A stretch of DNA of 64,000 bases from Gammaproteobacteria bacterium (lineage in GTDB: Bacteria > Pseudomonadota > Gammaproteobacteria > SZUA-229). Where the stretch lies: contig JAOULX010000002.1 of NCBI GenBank assembly GCA_029881795.1, forward strand, positions 1 through 64,000, given 5' to 3'. Position 1 is the first letter of the stretch. The number at the start of each line of letters is the position of its first letter. The notes beneath the pieces were generated by a model that did not search any database, had not been told where the DNA came from, and was given only the letters and a program-made list of their open reading frames with translations. Positions 52,337 to 62,917 of this stretch are shown one piece after another. Made by a program: the position numbers and the translations under genes.

Positions 52337-53599
52337 GTGTCAAAAAAACAGCTGAGTCTGGAAAAATTTAAAGTGCTGTTGAATCATTATAATGATGGCG
52401 TCTTTCTGATTGAAGAGGGTTGCTTCGTTTTTGTTAATTCAGTGTTTGCCAGTCTTGTTAATTGCCCTGCTCATGAAATCATCGGGCAGCCCTTTAGTTC
52501 TTTTGTTTATCCGGATGATCTTGATAAAGTCGTTCATTATTATAATGCCCGTCTTGCCGGAGAGGATGTTCCTCAGGAATATGAGTTTCGACTGAAGAAT
52601 AAGCAAGGCGAAGCAGTTGATATCCTGATTAACGTCGGTGTGTATATTGATGAAGATGGTGAAAAAACATCAATAGGTACAATCAAGGATTTAAGCGAAT
52701 CAAAACGCACAATGCGGGATCTTGCGCGCTCGCGCAGTGATATCGAATCCATACTTAACAATATGCCGGATGTGTTTTATCGCACTGATACAGAGGGACT
52801 GATTAGTCTGATGTCACCATCAGTAACCGATGTGCTGGGATATGAACCGGAAGAGATGCTAGGTCAGCCACTGGCTAGCTTTTATTGCACACCTGCAGAT
52901 CGTGAAAAGATCCTTTTAGAATTAAACAAAGATCAGGGTAAGGCATTTCAGGTAGAAGCCTGCTTAAAACATAAAGACGGCTCCAGCCGCTGGATTCTGA
53001 CTAACGCCTATATACGAAAAGATTTTGACGGTAATGCTATCGGTGTTGAAGGGATTGCCAGAGATATCACTGAACGCAAAGCTGTGGAGCAGCGCTTACT
53101 TAAATTTGCTCGGTATGATGACCTGACACAGATTTATAACCGAAGAGTGTTTTATACAGAAGCTGAAAAACAAATCGAAATAGCCCATCGTTACCACCGG
53201 CCTGCTGCCGTGTTAATGCTTGATCTTGATAATTTTAAACAAGTGAATGATCGCTACGGGCATCATAGTGGTGACGAAGTGCTGAAACACTTTATTCGTA
53301 TCTGTAAAGACAGTGTTAGACAAACTGATTTTTTAGGACGTACTGGTGGTGAAGAGTTTGCGGTTTTTTCCCCTGAAACAGACCTTGAAGATGCCTTGTT
53401 GTTAGCTGAAAGAATTAACGAGCATACATCAGCCAGCAGCCTTGTTGTTGACGCCAAGACCATTCAATACACGGTTTCTATTGGTGTTGCAATTTTGGTT
53501 AAAACCACAGATAACATCGATGTGCTGTTATCGAATGCGGATAAAGCGCTATATGAGGCGAAAGCAGCTGGCCGAAACTGTGTCAGGGCTTATCAATAA
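52337..53599 (+). CDS. PAS-PAS-GGDEF diguanylate cyclase
   Basis: Two PAS regions; DDLTQIYNRRVF...RQTDFLGRTGGEEFAVF with I-site RQTD. Confidence 0.94.
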   Translation: MSKKQLSLEKFKVLLNHYNDGVFLIEEGCFVFVNSVFASLVNCPAHEIIGQPFSSFVYPDDLDKVVHYYNARLAGEDVPQEYEFRLKNKQGEAVDILINVGVYIDEDGEKTSIGTIKDLSESKRTMRDLARSRSDIESILNNMPDVFYRTDTEGLISLMSPSVTDVLGYEPEEMLGQPLASFYCTPADREKILLELNKDQGKAFQVEACLKHKDGSSRWILTNAYIRKDFDGNAIGVEGIARDITERKAVEQRLLKFARYDDLTQIYNRRVFYTEAEKQIEIAHRYHRPAAVLMLDLDNFKQVNDRYGHHSGDEVLKHFIRICKDSVRQTDFLGRTGGEEFAVFSPETDLEDALLLAERINEHTSASSLVVDAKTIQYTVSIGVAILVKTTDNIDVLLSNADKALYEAKAAGRNCVRAYQ

Positions 53600-53648
53600 T
53601 AAATTTCAGTCAGTCACAAATGATTGGATTGAGTATTTTTAACTTGTA

Positions 53649-53675
53649 TAAAAAAAGGCGGCCAGTTGGCCGCCT
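53649..53675 (-). terminator. Rho-independent terminator for the minus-strand gene at 53707-55830
   Basis: AGGCGGCC-AGTT-GGCCGCCT; T-run lies 3' on the minus strand. Confidence 0.75.
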
Positions 53676-53706
53676 AAAACTGTACTGGTTTAACCAATAC
53701 TTCTTT

Positions 53707-55830
53707 TTATTTCAGTTTAACACCTAAGCCTAAAGAACGTCCGTCTTGACCATTTACATCCAGACTATCCGGGTCGAAGAAGGTAATGGCTTTTCCGTCA
53801 GCGGATGGAAAAATAGCAACGTGATGTTGCGTTGGTGTAGCCGGATCATAAACCACCATTGCATCAACTACTTTACCGCCATTAGCCACACAGTTTGGAT
53901 CTATTACCTCTAAACGGTTATAGGTTGCAGGAGTGGTTGCAGGAAGAACTTCCGTTACACCAATACAGGCACTTAGAATATCCCAGCCAATCGTGCTTAC
54001 ATCAGTGTTAATACGGTTCAGGTTATCGATATTAGAGATGACAACTGATCCAGTGCCGTCTGCATTAAAGGTGACTTCACCTGAACTGCCGCCAAAGCTT
54101 GAGTTGCCACTACTGAGGTTATCCCAAAGGCCACCAATATAATAGGTACCTGCCAGACTAGTCATTGTGTGAACACCTGTGCCAGCCAGTTGTACCATAA
54201 TATTAAAACTGAAGTTTTTCTGGTAGCGATCAACGCTGAACTCGGTTCTACCTGGGTCACCAACACTTAAATCACTGAAACGATAATCATATTCACCTGC
54301 ACCGGTCATAATAGCGACCTGGCCAGAAGGTGAAACTGCCATCCAGTTATCAAGCTGTGGTCCAACCATGCCAGCGCCATCTGCAAAACCACTGAGAAAT
54401 GCTGAGAAATCACCCGACATAGTTTCATCTGATTGATAAGCCGTACTAGTAGATGTTGTTAAATCAGGATCTTGAACCTCAAGTTTAGCGCCGATGGTCG
54501 CAATCGATGCATTGATGATGTTGGTAGCATCTAACCAACCGATCGAGCCATGGTAATAACTATTTAATTTTTCATCACCATTCTCACCAAGGCCATCGGC
54601 TCCACTTCCGACAGAGTCATCACGACCTACTTCGATCATGTACTGATTCCAGGAGTAGGTATTAGCCGGCATGGTAGAAAGCCCAGCTGCTACCTTCACG
54701 CCCATCGTCAGGTTAATGCCATCAGACGTATCACCAACAACCAGTGTTTGATAATCATCGCTGATAGCGCCTTGTATGGGGGTGCCACCGGTCGGTAATA
54801 TAGTCAGGCGGTTATTTGCATCGACATGATAGCTACCTACAACTGTTGGCGTCGCATCAACACCTGGAGCTGCCATAAAACTTTCATCACTTCCGCCAAA
54901 TACGGCAGAAAAGCGCTGGTAACCTGGTTCGCGCAAAAATGAAATTGTGCCGGCTCCAGCGCTATCAGGTGTACTCATATTAAGTTTCATACCCCAGCGC
55001 ATTTCGCGGGTGGTTTTAGAGCGGATTTGAGCCTGGTATTTTGGACCATCAGTCGCATCATTTAGCAGAACCTCATAAACCGAGGTGCCATTAACAATTT
55101 GAGGGGGAATCATTTGGCCAGTGCTAATGGCTGTTGTGGGCCATGCGCCCGAAAGAAACTGTCCAACTGTATAATTTGACTTCGCTTCAAACCAGGGGCT
55201 ATGCATGCTGGTTCCAACTAACCAGTAATCGCCACCAGTAAATGTAGTCGCTGCAGGAGGCTGTACATAACTGCTAACGGCAAATGTTGGGGCATCGATT
55301 GAAGCTGCACCAGCTACACAGTTTAATGTGCCTGCGGTATTAAACTGCACGGTGACATCTGTAGTACCATTGGCTTCTACAACCACCGGTGCGTTCATGA
55401 AGAATGGATGTGCTGCCGTGCCGTTTGCATACCAGCCGGTTGAGCCTGGTGTGGCTGCATCGCCAGTTGCAAAAGAAATGGTGACTTGGTCAGTCGAAGC
55501 AAGGCTGCTATCAATCAGGCTTTGCTGGTTATTGACAGTACTACAAGGTGCATCAGGCGTGCCTGATACAAGTATTTCATTTTTTAATGTAAAACGAAAA
55601 CGGTTATAGCTGCCAACATTAACATCTGGGTCGTTTCCAAAGGCGCCATCGCCGGATACCAGTTCAGCTGATACACCAGCTGTGTCGTCTAAAATTGTGG
55701 TACAGGCGGTATCGTTACAAACCTCGGTCTTGAATAAAGTGACATTTACAGCGCTCGGGTCAGCTGCTAATGCGCTCCCTAATATGAGGTAACTGGCTGA
55801 TGCTGTCAGCAGAGTATTAAGTTTTTTCAT
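53707..55830 (-). CDS. Large secreted protein of unknown function
   Basis: MKKLNTLLTASASYLILGSALAADPSAV signal peptide; no recognised domain. Confidence 0.7.
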   Translation of the reverse strand: MKKLNTLLTASASYLILGSALAADPSAVNVTLFKTEVCNDTACTTILDDTAGVSAELVSGDGAFGNDPDVNVGSYNRFRFTLKNEILVSGTPDAPCSTVNNQQSLIDSSLASTDQVTISFATGDAATPGSTGWYANGTAAHPFFMNAPVVVEANGTTDVTVQFNTAGTLNCVAGAASIDAPTFAVSSYVQPPAATTFTGGDYWLVGTSMHSPWFEAKSNYTVGQFLSGAWPTTAISTGQMIPPQIVNGTSVYEVLLNDATDGPKYQAQIRSKTTREMRWGMKLNMSTPDSAGAGTISFLREPGYQRFSAVFGGSDESFMAAPGVDATPTVVGSYHVDANNRLTILPTGGTPIQGAISDDYQTLVVGDTSDGINLTMGVKVAAGLSTMPANTYSWNQYMIEVGRDDSVGSGADGLGENGDEKLNSYYHGSIGWLDATNIINASIATIGAKLEVQDPDLTTSTSTAYQSDETMSGDFSAFLSGFADGAGMVGPQLDNWMAVSPSGQVAIMTGAGEYDYRFSDLSVGDPGRTEFSVDRYQKNFSFNIMVQLAGTGVHTMTSLAGTYYIGGLWDNLSSGNSSFGGSSGEVTFNADGTGSVVISNIDNLNRINTDVSTIGWDILSACIGVTEVLPATTPATYNRLEVIDPNCVANGGKVVDAMVVYDPATPTQHHVAIFPSADGKAITFFDPDSLDVNGQDGRSLGLGVKLK

Positions 55831-55877
55831 TATTTAATCCTTAAAATATTTGTTGAGTCGTATTTAGCAACCAAGGC

Positions 55878-56024
55878 TTACTGATTGCTTTTGGCTTTAA
55901 TCGAAACCGTGCCTTTTAAACTGGCATTGTTGTTACCGCCAGATGAACCTGAACTGCAAGCACCGAGTGACATCAGGCCTGCGATAGTCAGAGTGACAAA
56001 AATGATTTTTAGGTTACGTGTCAT
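55878..56024 (-). CDS. Small (~48-aa) lipoprotein
   Basis: MTRNLKIIFVTLTIAGLMSLGACSSGSSGGNNNASLKGTVSIKAKSNQ; lipobox LGAC. Confidence 0.6.
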   Translation of the reverse strand: MTRNLKIIFVTLTIAGLMSLGACSSGSSGGNNNASLKGTVSIKAKSNQ

Positions 56025-56428
56025 GTTAAATTCCCCATGTAGATGTAAAAAAGTTGTGTCCAAAATGTTTCTGTCTAAATTTATAGTTGACGATTCAATC
56101 TTTGTATAGGCCGCCTATCAGAATCTACCTTATAAACACCAGGTCTATTGGAGCGCTTGATATAGCGGGCTTAAAGGCTCAAAACCTTAAGCTGATGGCA
56201 GCTTTTACAAAGCTAGTTGTAGATAGATATAACTAGAGCGGCAGGATGAAGTGTTAAAAGATCAAGATAAATGGCGGTATTTCTTAGCTGTTAAATTGAC
56301 AATATAACGATGCCGAAGTGTGATTTTGTGAAGTGCTTATCATGGTCTGGCGTGTGCTTGAGAAAATAGTTTTCTTCGGCGAAGTGATAAAACACATGAC
56401 TCAGGAGCGGAGGACGTTCGCTTAATGA

Positions 56429-57811
56429 TTAATATAAGCCGTGCATGGCATGATCGACGCTTGTATTTTGTTTAGTCGTTGATAGATTTCGATAACGGAT
56501 GTGTTTGTTATAAGCGACATTGCAGGCACCTTTTTGCATGTAATCGATGGCGCTGGCAATAGAGTTTTCCTGGCTGTCACCTAATGAGTAGTTGAGATTA
56601 TCAGTGGCTTCACAGAAATTTTGTAAGCCGGTAAAGCCAGGACCGATACCGTTGTAATAGCCGCCTTCATTATCGGCATTTCTGATTTCAAAATTAAGTG
56701 CTGATAATGTTTTGCCACAGGCGTTGAGCGGATTGGAACCGGCCGGTTTACCACAGCTGGTGCTGCCAATGACGATGACATCAATATTGTTGCTTGGTAG
56801 TAACGCATTAATAACCAGTTCACTGGCAGAACAGCTGGCGCCGCTGGTAATAAAAAAGACCCGACTAAGTCCTAGTGATTCGGTAACCGACTGAAAATGT
56901 AAGGTGTTGCTGAGGCCGTTATAGCCGAGCGGATTATCATTATAAACAAGTCGTGTAAAGACACTGCCTGCTGTAGCATCACCGCCAATAAGGTTGCCAA
57001 GGTGGTGTGCGGTAGTCACCGAGCCGCCGCCGTTATATCGCAAATCGACAATCAGTTCGTTAACCTGATTAGTTTTAAAGTTTGAAAATTCTGTGTTGAG
57101 ATCTGTTACCGAGTTTGAGCCAAGAAAATTTGTGAAATGAAGATAGCCAATTTTATGACTGCCATTTGTAATAATGTTGGATTGCTGTGTGCTATGTATG
57201 CTGACAAAATCTTTAGTGACTGTATAGCTCTGCTGTGTGGTATCAGGGTGCTGGATCAGTAACGCGACGCTGGTACCGACTTCATCGGCGCCCCAGGCAT
57301 TGTCCCAGTCTTGCCCTGACAGACCATTTGCGCTGATTCCATTAATACTAACAATCTGATCGCCACGCCGAATGCCGGCAGTGTAGGCGGGGGAACCTTC
57401 AAAGGCAAAAGCCACCATCACATCAGCAGACAGCACATCAGTGAGTATACGCAGACCAGTGCCTAGAAAAACGCCATCAGCATAAAGCTGGTTAAATGTG
57501 GCGCTATCACTGATATGGCTGAAGCGGTCTTGGGTATTCGGCAGGTATTTCAGCTGTTCAAGTAACGCATTGGGTGTGGGGTAAGAGGTCAGGTCTCTTG
57601 GATTGATGTTGTTGTTAGGGTCAACCATGTCATACCAAAAATAATAACGTTTCATGGTGTCGTAGACATACTGATTATAATCTTCATCGCTGCAAGAGTT
57701 TGGTGCTGGGAGACTGGGCGTATTGTTATTGTTTGATGAGCTGCAGGCATGCAACAGGGTGAGCATGAGGAAAACTAATAATGTATGTATGATTCTCATT
57801 AACTTCAGCAT
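56429..57811 (-). CDS. S41-family (C-terminal processing-like) peptidase lipoprotein with PDZ
   Basis: PDZ-like SPAYTAGIRRGDQIVSINGISANGLSG; FFITSGASCSASELVINALLP...GSTSCGKPAGS; lipobox LLHACSSSN. Confidence 0.88.
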   Translation of the reverse strand: MLKLMRIIHTLLVFLMLTLLHACSSSNNNNTPSLPAPNSCSDEDYNQYVYDTMKRYYFWYDMVDPNNNINPRDLTSYPTPNALLEQLKYLPNTQDRFSHISDSATFNQLYADGVFLGTGLRILTDVLSADVMVAFAFEGSPAYTAGIRRGDQIVSINGISANGLSGQDWDNAWGADEVGTSVALLIQHPDTTQQSYTVTKDFVSIHSTQQSNIITNGSHKIGYLHFTNFLGSNSVTDLNTEFSNFKTNQVNELIVDLRYNGGGSVTTAHHLGNLIGGDATAGSVFTRLVYNDNPLGYNGLSNTLHFQSVTESLGLSRVFFITSGASCSASELVINALLPSNNIDVIVIGSTSCGKPAGSNPLNACGKTLSALNFEIRNADNEGGYYNGIGPGFTGLQNFCEATDNLNYSLGDSQENSIASAIDYMQKGACNVAYNKHIRYRNLSTTKQNTSVDHAMHGLY

Positions 57812-57951
57812 GGCTCCGTTGTGTTGAAGAGTTACAGTAGCATATTCCAGATGTTTAGAAAAAGGCGTTATAAGTATTTACTGGTTTAGATTGTTTTGTG
57901 CTTGATGTGGATTATAAAGTTATCAGTTGTACGCAACGCATTTAAAAAAAT

Positions 57952-59298
57952 CTACACCAAAAACAATGAAGCCAGTCCAAGAAAAGATAACAAGCCCACA
58001 ATATCGGTTACGGTTGTTAAGATCACTGAGCCTGCAATTGCAGGATCTATTTTCATGCGTCGTAAGATTAACGGAATGGCAACGCCTGAAAATGCTGCAA
58101 AAAATAAATTGATGGTGATTGCTGCGGCTATAATGTAACCAATTTTAATGTTCTGAAACCAGAATCCGGCAATCAGTGCAACAACAAGCGCCCAAAGCAA
58201 ACCGTTAATCAGTCCTACAAATATTTCTTTGGTAAACAGATAATTGATGTTTTTTGCGGTGACTTGTTCCAGTGCCATTCCGCGTATGACTAAGGTCAGC
58301 GTTTGAGTTCCTGCGATACCGCCCATGCTGGCAACAATGTTCATTAACACGGCGACAGTGACGACCTGTGCAATCGTGGCTTCAAACTGATCGACAACCC
58401 ATGAGGCCATGAACGCGGTAAGTAAATTAATGCCTAACCAGATTGCACGTCGCTTTGCACTGGGCAGTGCTTTGGCAAACAGGTCGGTTTCTTCTGTTAA
58501 ACCGGCCATACCCATCATGGAGTGTTCGGCATCTTCACGGATAACGTCGACCACGTCATCGATGGTGATTCGGCCAAGCAGTTTGTTGTTTTCATCAACC
58601 ACCGGTGCGCTGATAAGATCCTGTGTTTCAAATATTTTTGCAACTGCGGTGTCAGTGGTATTGGCGGATATGGCTTCAATTTTTGAGTCCATTACTTCGT
58701 AAACGCTGACATCCGGCAAACTGGTTAGTAAAGTAGTGAGGGGCAATATGCCCAGATAGTTATCGTTGCCATCGACTACGATTAAACTGTCGGTTTGGCT
58801 TGGCAGTTCACCGCGCCGTCGCAGATAACGCAGTACCACATCCAGTGTAACCTGTGAGCGAATGGTGATGGTGTCGATATTCATCAGACCACCGGCGCTG
58901 TCTTCCGGGTAGGCCAGAACTTTATCCAGTCGTTTACGTTGCTGGGCATCAAGTGACTGTATGATCTGATCGGTTAATTTGTTCGGCAGCGATTGCAGAA
59001 AGTCAGCGAGGTCGTCGGTGTCAAGGTTGTCAGTAACGGCAGCCAGATCTTCTGGCTTCATATTGCTCATCAGCCGGTGCTGAACTTCATCACCGACTTC
59101 AACCAGAACCTCACCTTCGCGTTCATGGTCCAGCAGATCCCAAATGATTTGACCTTCTTTGGGTGGCAGTGATTCAATCAGGTGAGCGATTTCACCGGCT
59201 TTCAGGCTGTTGAGAAGTGTCTGTGCATAACGAAGCCCGCCGCTTTCAATCGACTGCAGTAAATCATTATAGGCTTGCTGAGTTGAGCTCTCTGACAT
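57952..59298 (-). CDS. mgtE: Magnesium transporter MgtE
   Basis: MgtE N-domain plus CBS (YPEDSAGGLMNIDTITIRSQ); GMAGLTEETDLFAKALPSAKRRAIWLGINLLTAF; MGGIAGTQTLTLVIRGMALEQ. Confidence 0.96.
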   Translation of the reverse strand: MSESSTQQAYNDLLQSIESGGLRYAQTLLNSLKAGEIAHLIESLPPKEGQIIWDLLDHEREGEVLVEVGDEVQHRLMSNMKPEDLAAVTDNLDTDDLADFLQSLPNKLTDQIIQSLDAQQRKRLDKVLAYPEDSAGGLMNIDTITIRSQVTLDVVLRYLRRRGELPSQTDSLIVVDGNDNYLGILPLTTLLTSLPDVSVYEVMDSKIEAISANTTDTAVAKIFETQDLISAPVVDENNKLLGRITIDDVVDVIREDAEHSMMGMAGLTEETDLFAKALPSAKRRAIWLGINLLTAFMASWVVDQFEATIAQVVTVAVLMNIVASMGGIAGTQTLTLVIRGMALEQVTAKNINYLFTKEIFVGLINGLLWALVVALIAGFWFQNIKIGYIIAAAITINLFFAAFSGVAIPLILRRMKIDPAIAGSVILTTVTDIVGLLSFLGLASLFLV

Positions 59299-59400
59299 AA
59301 TGGTAATAGTATTAATAAGTTACAGAATATTCTTGGTGTAAATAGTTTAGCTGATTTTAAGCGCCAGTTGGGCTGTATTTAAGATTATTTTTACAGGTTG

Positions 59401-61164
59401 TCAGCCATGCAATTTAAGCTGTTCCTGATGCGGGTTATTGTTAAGCTGATTAACCGCTTGGGCAATGTCGAAATGATGGTGCAGATTAAGAATCTCGCAG
59501 ACATCATTTTGCAGTCTTGAAATATCGGCATTGATGATGATGGATTTGATTTCGAGCAAGGCGGTGGCGGGCACACTGAAATATTTCAGCCCCATGCCTA
59601 ATAAAAGACGTGTGTACATTGCATCGCTGGCCATTTCACCACACATTGACACGGGTATGCCGGCATTGTGTCCGGCTTTTAAGATGATATCTATCAAACG
59701 CAGTACTGAAGGGTGTAACGGGTCATACAGATAACTGACCTCATCATCAATACGATCAAGCGCCAGCGTGTACTGAATTAAATCGTTGGTGCCGATAGAA
59801 AGAAAATCAAGCCGTTCAGCAAAGGTATGTGCGGCCAGAGCGGCAGCTGGTACTTCGATCATTGCGCCGACGGGTATATTTTTATCGTAGGCTTGTCGTT
59901 TCAGATCAAGTTCGGCCTTGGCTTGCTTGAGTAAGAGTTGTATCTGATCAATCTCTGCATGATTGGTCAGCATCGGTATCATCATTCTGACCGGGCCGTA
60001 TGCCGAGGCCCGCAGAATCGCTTTGAGTTGCATAATGAAATTTTCAGGGTGTTTCAGACAACGCCGGATAGCACGCAAACCCATCGCGGGATTATGCGCC
60101 AATGGACCGTGTTGCTGAGTATCTTTCATTTCTTTATCAGCGCCGAGATCGAGTGTTCTGATGGTTAGCGGATTGCCTTTCAGGGCTTTAATGGCTTTCC
60201 GGTATTCGTGGTATTGCTGCTCTTCATCGGGTGCGCTGCCCTTGCTGATAAAAAACATTTCGGTACGGTACAGTCCCACACCGGTTTCGTCGATGCGGCG
60301 CAGGGCTTTAATATCTTCCGGCCGGTCGATATTGCCGTGCAGTGAAATCGTGTGATTATCCTGGGTCACCGCCGGCTGATTGGCGAGCCGTTTGAGATCA
60401 GATTTGCGCTGCTGTTCTTGGCGCTTTAAGGCCTTGAAATGTTTCAGTGACTTGATATCAGGGGCAATGATTAACATGCCGCGTTTGCCATCTAATACGA
60501 CCTGTTCATTAGCATTGATCAGCTGGCGTGCTTTATGGACCCCGACCAGAGCAGGAATGCCCAGACTGCGTGCCAGAATAGCGGTATGCGATAAAGGGCC
60601 ACCGTATTCGGTAATAAAGCCGGCGATTTTCTGATGTTTCATCAGTAAGGTATCTGCCGGGGTTAAATCATCGGCGACAATAACCCGGCCCTTAAGTGAG
60701 TCACCTAGTTGCTGTTGCTGCGGATTTTCGTCACCCAGACAAAGCTGAATACTTCTGACAACGTGATAAATATCATCCTGGCGTGTTTTCAGGTAGTCGT
60801 CGTGCATATTGTTAAAGACGGCGATCAGGCGTTCGCATTGAATTTGCAGCGCCCATTCGGCATTTCGTAACTGTTTGATATGCTTGATTACACCGGCATT
60901 GAGTACCGGGTCGTCTATCATCAGCAGGTGAGTGTCGATAAAGGCAATAATCTCAGCCGGTGTTTTGGCATCGATACGCTTTTTGATGGCACCGAGTTCT
61001 CTCAGTGCAGAGTCTTTGGCCCGGATGTAGCGCTGTATTTCGTCCTCGACCTGATCATCAGTAATCAGATATTCCTGTACTTCCGGTTGCTCACGGTAGA
61101 GCACATAGGCGCTACCAATGCCTATGCCGCGTGAAACGCCGATACCGTGAAGCATTATACTCAT
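59401..61164 (-). CDS. ptsI: Phosphoenolpyruvate--protein phosphotransferase (EI)
   Basis: GGPLSHTAILARSLGIPALVG (active His); LSIGTNDLIQYTLALDR; MCGEMASD. Confidence 0.96.
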   Translation of the reverse strand: MSIMLHGIGVSRGIGIGSAYVLYREQPEVQEYLITDDQVEDEIQRYIRAKDSALRELGAIKKRIDAKTPAEIIAFIDTHLLMIDDPVLNAGVIKHIKQLRNAEWALQIQCERLIAVFNNMHDDYLKTRQDDIYHVVRSIQLCLGDENPQQQQLGDSLKGRVIVADDLTPADTLLMKHQKIAGFITEYGGPLSHTAILARSLGIPALVGVHKARQLINANEQVVLDGKRGMLIIAPDIKSLKHFKALKRQEQQRKSDLKRLANQPAVTQDNHTISLHGNIDRPEDIKALRRIDETGVGLYRTEMFFISKGSAPDEEQQYHEYRKAIKALKGNPLTIRTLDLGADKEMKDTQQHGPLAHNPAMGLRAIRRCLKHPENFIMQLKAILRASAYGPVRMMIPMLTNHAEIDQIQLLLKQAKAELDLKRQAYDKNIPVGAMIEVPAAALAAHTFAERLDFLSIGTNDLIQYTLALDRIDDEVSYLYDPLHPSVLRLIDIILKAGHNAGIPVSMCGEMASDAMYTRLLLGMGLKYFSVPATALLEIKSIIINADISRLQNDVCEILNLHHHFDIAQAVNQLNNNPHQEQLKLHG

Positions 61165-61355
61165 ATAAATTCCATTAATAAGGAGACGAATTTTCCATTA
61201 TGCCTGACAAGATTGTTGGGTTAAAGCAGCTTAAAAATATCCGAATATTAAGTGATTGTGATTAGCGGTTTAAGGGTTTTTGCTAATGTGGCTCGAGTTT
61301 AGCAAAATGGTCCTAATACCACATGGATTCATGATAATAAAATGAGTTGGGGGAC

Positions 61356-61628
61356 TTATTGTTCTTCATCAAAATAATTGTTGATGAGCTGTTCGATTTC
61401 ATCGAGACTTTGCTGGGCATCATCGCCGTCTGCCAGTAGTTTGATACTGGAACCCTGATTCGCGGCTAGCATCATGACACCCATAATGCTTTTGCCATTA
61501 ACGCGCTGTCCGTCTTTCTCTATTTCGATTAGGCTGCTGAATTTCGTTGCGACATTAACCAGTTTAGCGGCGGCACGGGCGTGCAGGCCGAGTTTGTTAA
61601 TAATAGTGACTTCTTTTTCCTGCATCAT
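61356..61628 (-). CDS. ptsH: Phosphocarrier protein HPr
   Basis: NKLGLHARAAAKLVNVA; NGKSIMGVMMLAA (HprK-type Ser site). Confidence 0.96.
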   Translation of the reverse strand: MMQEKEVTIINKLGLHARAAAKLVNVATKFSSLIEIEKDGQRVNGKSIMGVMMLAANQGSSIKLLADGDDAQQSLDEIEQLINNYFDEEQ

Positions 61629-61637
61629 GCTTAAACC

Positions 61638-62024
61638 TTATTGATCAATACGAATGCCTTCGGTAGCACCGGTGGCCGCTTTCTTTGCTAATGTTTCAAG
61701 ATCATCCTGATAGTAGTTCATGGCCCTTATCAGCATGGATAAGTTAAGCCCGGAGACTATGCGAATGTGTTGTTTGTCTTTAAAACGGTAAACCAGATTA
61801 CAGGGGCTGCTGCCGTATAAGTCGGCAAGAATTAAAACGCCATCGCCCTGATCCAGATTGTTAATCATCTTTTCTGTTTCGATCGCCAGCTTATCCAGGT
61901 CGGTATCCATCGCCACTTCAAGAATACTGGTTTTGATTGGATTTGAACCGAGTATGCGAAACGCATTATTCAGTAAAGCCGGTGCGATGCCGGGGTGACT
62001 GACGAGTAATAAGCCGACTTTCAT
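61638..62024 (-). CDS. PTS EIIA component, mannose/fructose type
   Basis: MKVGLLLVSHPGIAPALLNNAF; GDGVLILADLYGSSPCNL. Confidence 0.93.
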   Translation of the reverse strand: MKVGLLLVSHPGIAPALLNNAFRILGSNPIKTSILEVAMDTDLDKLAIETEKMINNLDQGDGVLILADLYGSSPCNLVYRFKDKQHIRIVSGLNLSMLIRAMNYYQDDLETLAKKAATGATEGIRIDQ

Positions 62025-62038
62025 TTTACAAACTCCGC

Positions 62039-62917
62039 TTATTCAAGTTCACGGTGGCGCAAGGACACATTGTCACGTTTATCGCTGAAATAATTACACA
62101 GCGTTTCGGCCAGATAAACCGAACGGTGCTGGCCGCCAGTGCAGCCGATAGAAACGGTTAGATAATAACGGTTTTGTGCTTCAAATTCAGGAATCCAGCT
62201 TTCAATAAAGTCAGCAATTTGTTGAAACATCCTGTCGACCACTTGATACGACTGTAAAAAACGAATAACCCCGGGATCCTGTCCGGTTAAGGGGCGTAAA
62301 TTGGTTTCCCAGTGTGGGTTGGGTAGGCAGCGCACATCGAATACAAAATCGGAATCGGTTGGACTGCCGTGTTTAAAACCAAATGACTGAAACAGTATAG
62401 AAAGGTCAGTTTCGCTTTTTTTATCAAGTAGGCGTTCTTTAATAACGCTGCGAAACTGATGAATATTGGACTGTGTTGTATCCAGAGTCAGGTCGGCATC
62501 ATGAGCGATCGGTGCTAACAGGGAATTTTCTATTTCAATGGCTTCAAACAGCGGAATGCCGCGTCGTGTTAACGGGTGTTTGCGTCGGGTTTCACTAAAT
62601 CGCTTGAACAGGGTGTCGAGTTCTGCTTTTAGAAAAACAATATCAACCTGTATCGGAAACTCTTTAACTTTTGAAATAATGCTTTCAAAATTTTTCAGGT
62701 CTCTGTGGCCACTGCGGGCATCGATGCCGACCGCAATAGACTGATAGATATTGATATGCTGGTTAAGCATGCGCTGGGTAAAGTCGGGTAGCAGGCTTAG
62801 TGGTAAATTATCAACACAATAGAAGCCTTCATCTTCCAGCGTATTTAGAGCGACAGATTTTCCGGAGCCAGACAGGCCGCTAACGATAATCAGGCGAAGG
62901 GTAGTATTGTTAGGCAT
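62039..62917 (-). CDS. rapZ: RNase adapter protein RapZ
   Basis: LIIVSGLSGSGKSVALNTLEDEGFYCVDNLP...IGCTGGQHRSVYLAE; start moved to MPNNTTLRL, overlapping hprK. Confidence 0.96.
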   Translation of the reverse strand: MPNNTTLRLIIVSGLSGSGKSVALNTLEDEGFYCVDNLPLSLLPDFTQRMLNQHINIYQSIAVGIDARSGHRDLKNFESIISKVKEFPIQVDIVFLKAELDTLFKRFSETRRKHPLTRRGIPLFEAIEIENSLLAPIAHDADLTLDTTQSNIHQFRSVIKERLLDKKSETDLSILFQSFGFKHGSPTDSDFVFDVRCLPNPHWETNLRPLTGQDPGVIRFLQSYQVVDRMFQQIADFIESWIPEFEAQNRYYLTVSIGCTGGQHRSVYLAETLCNYFSDKRDNVSLRHRELE

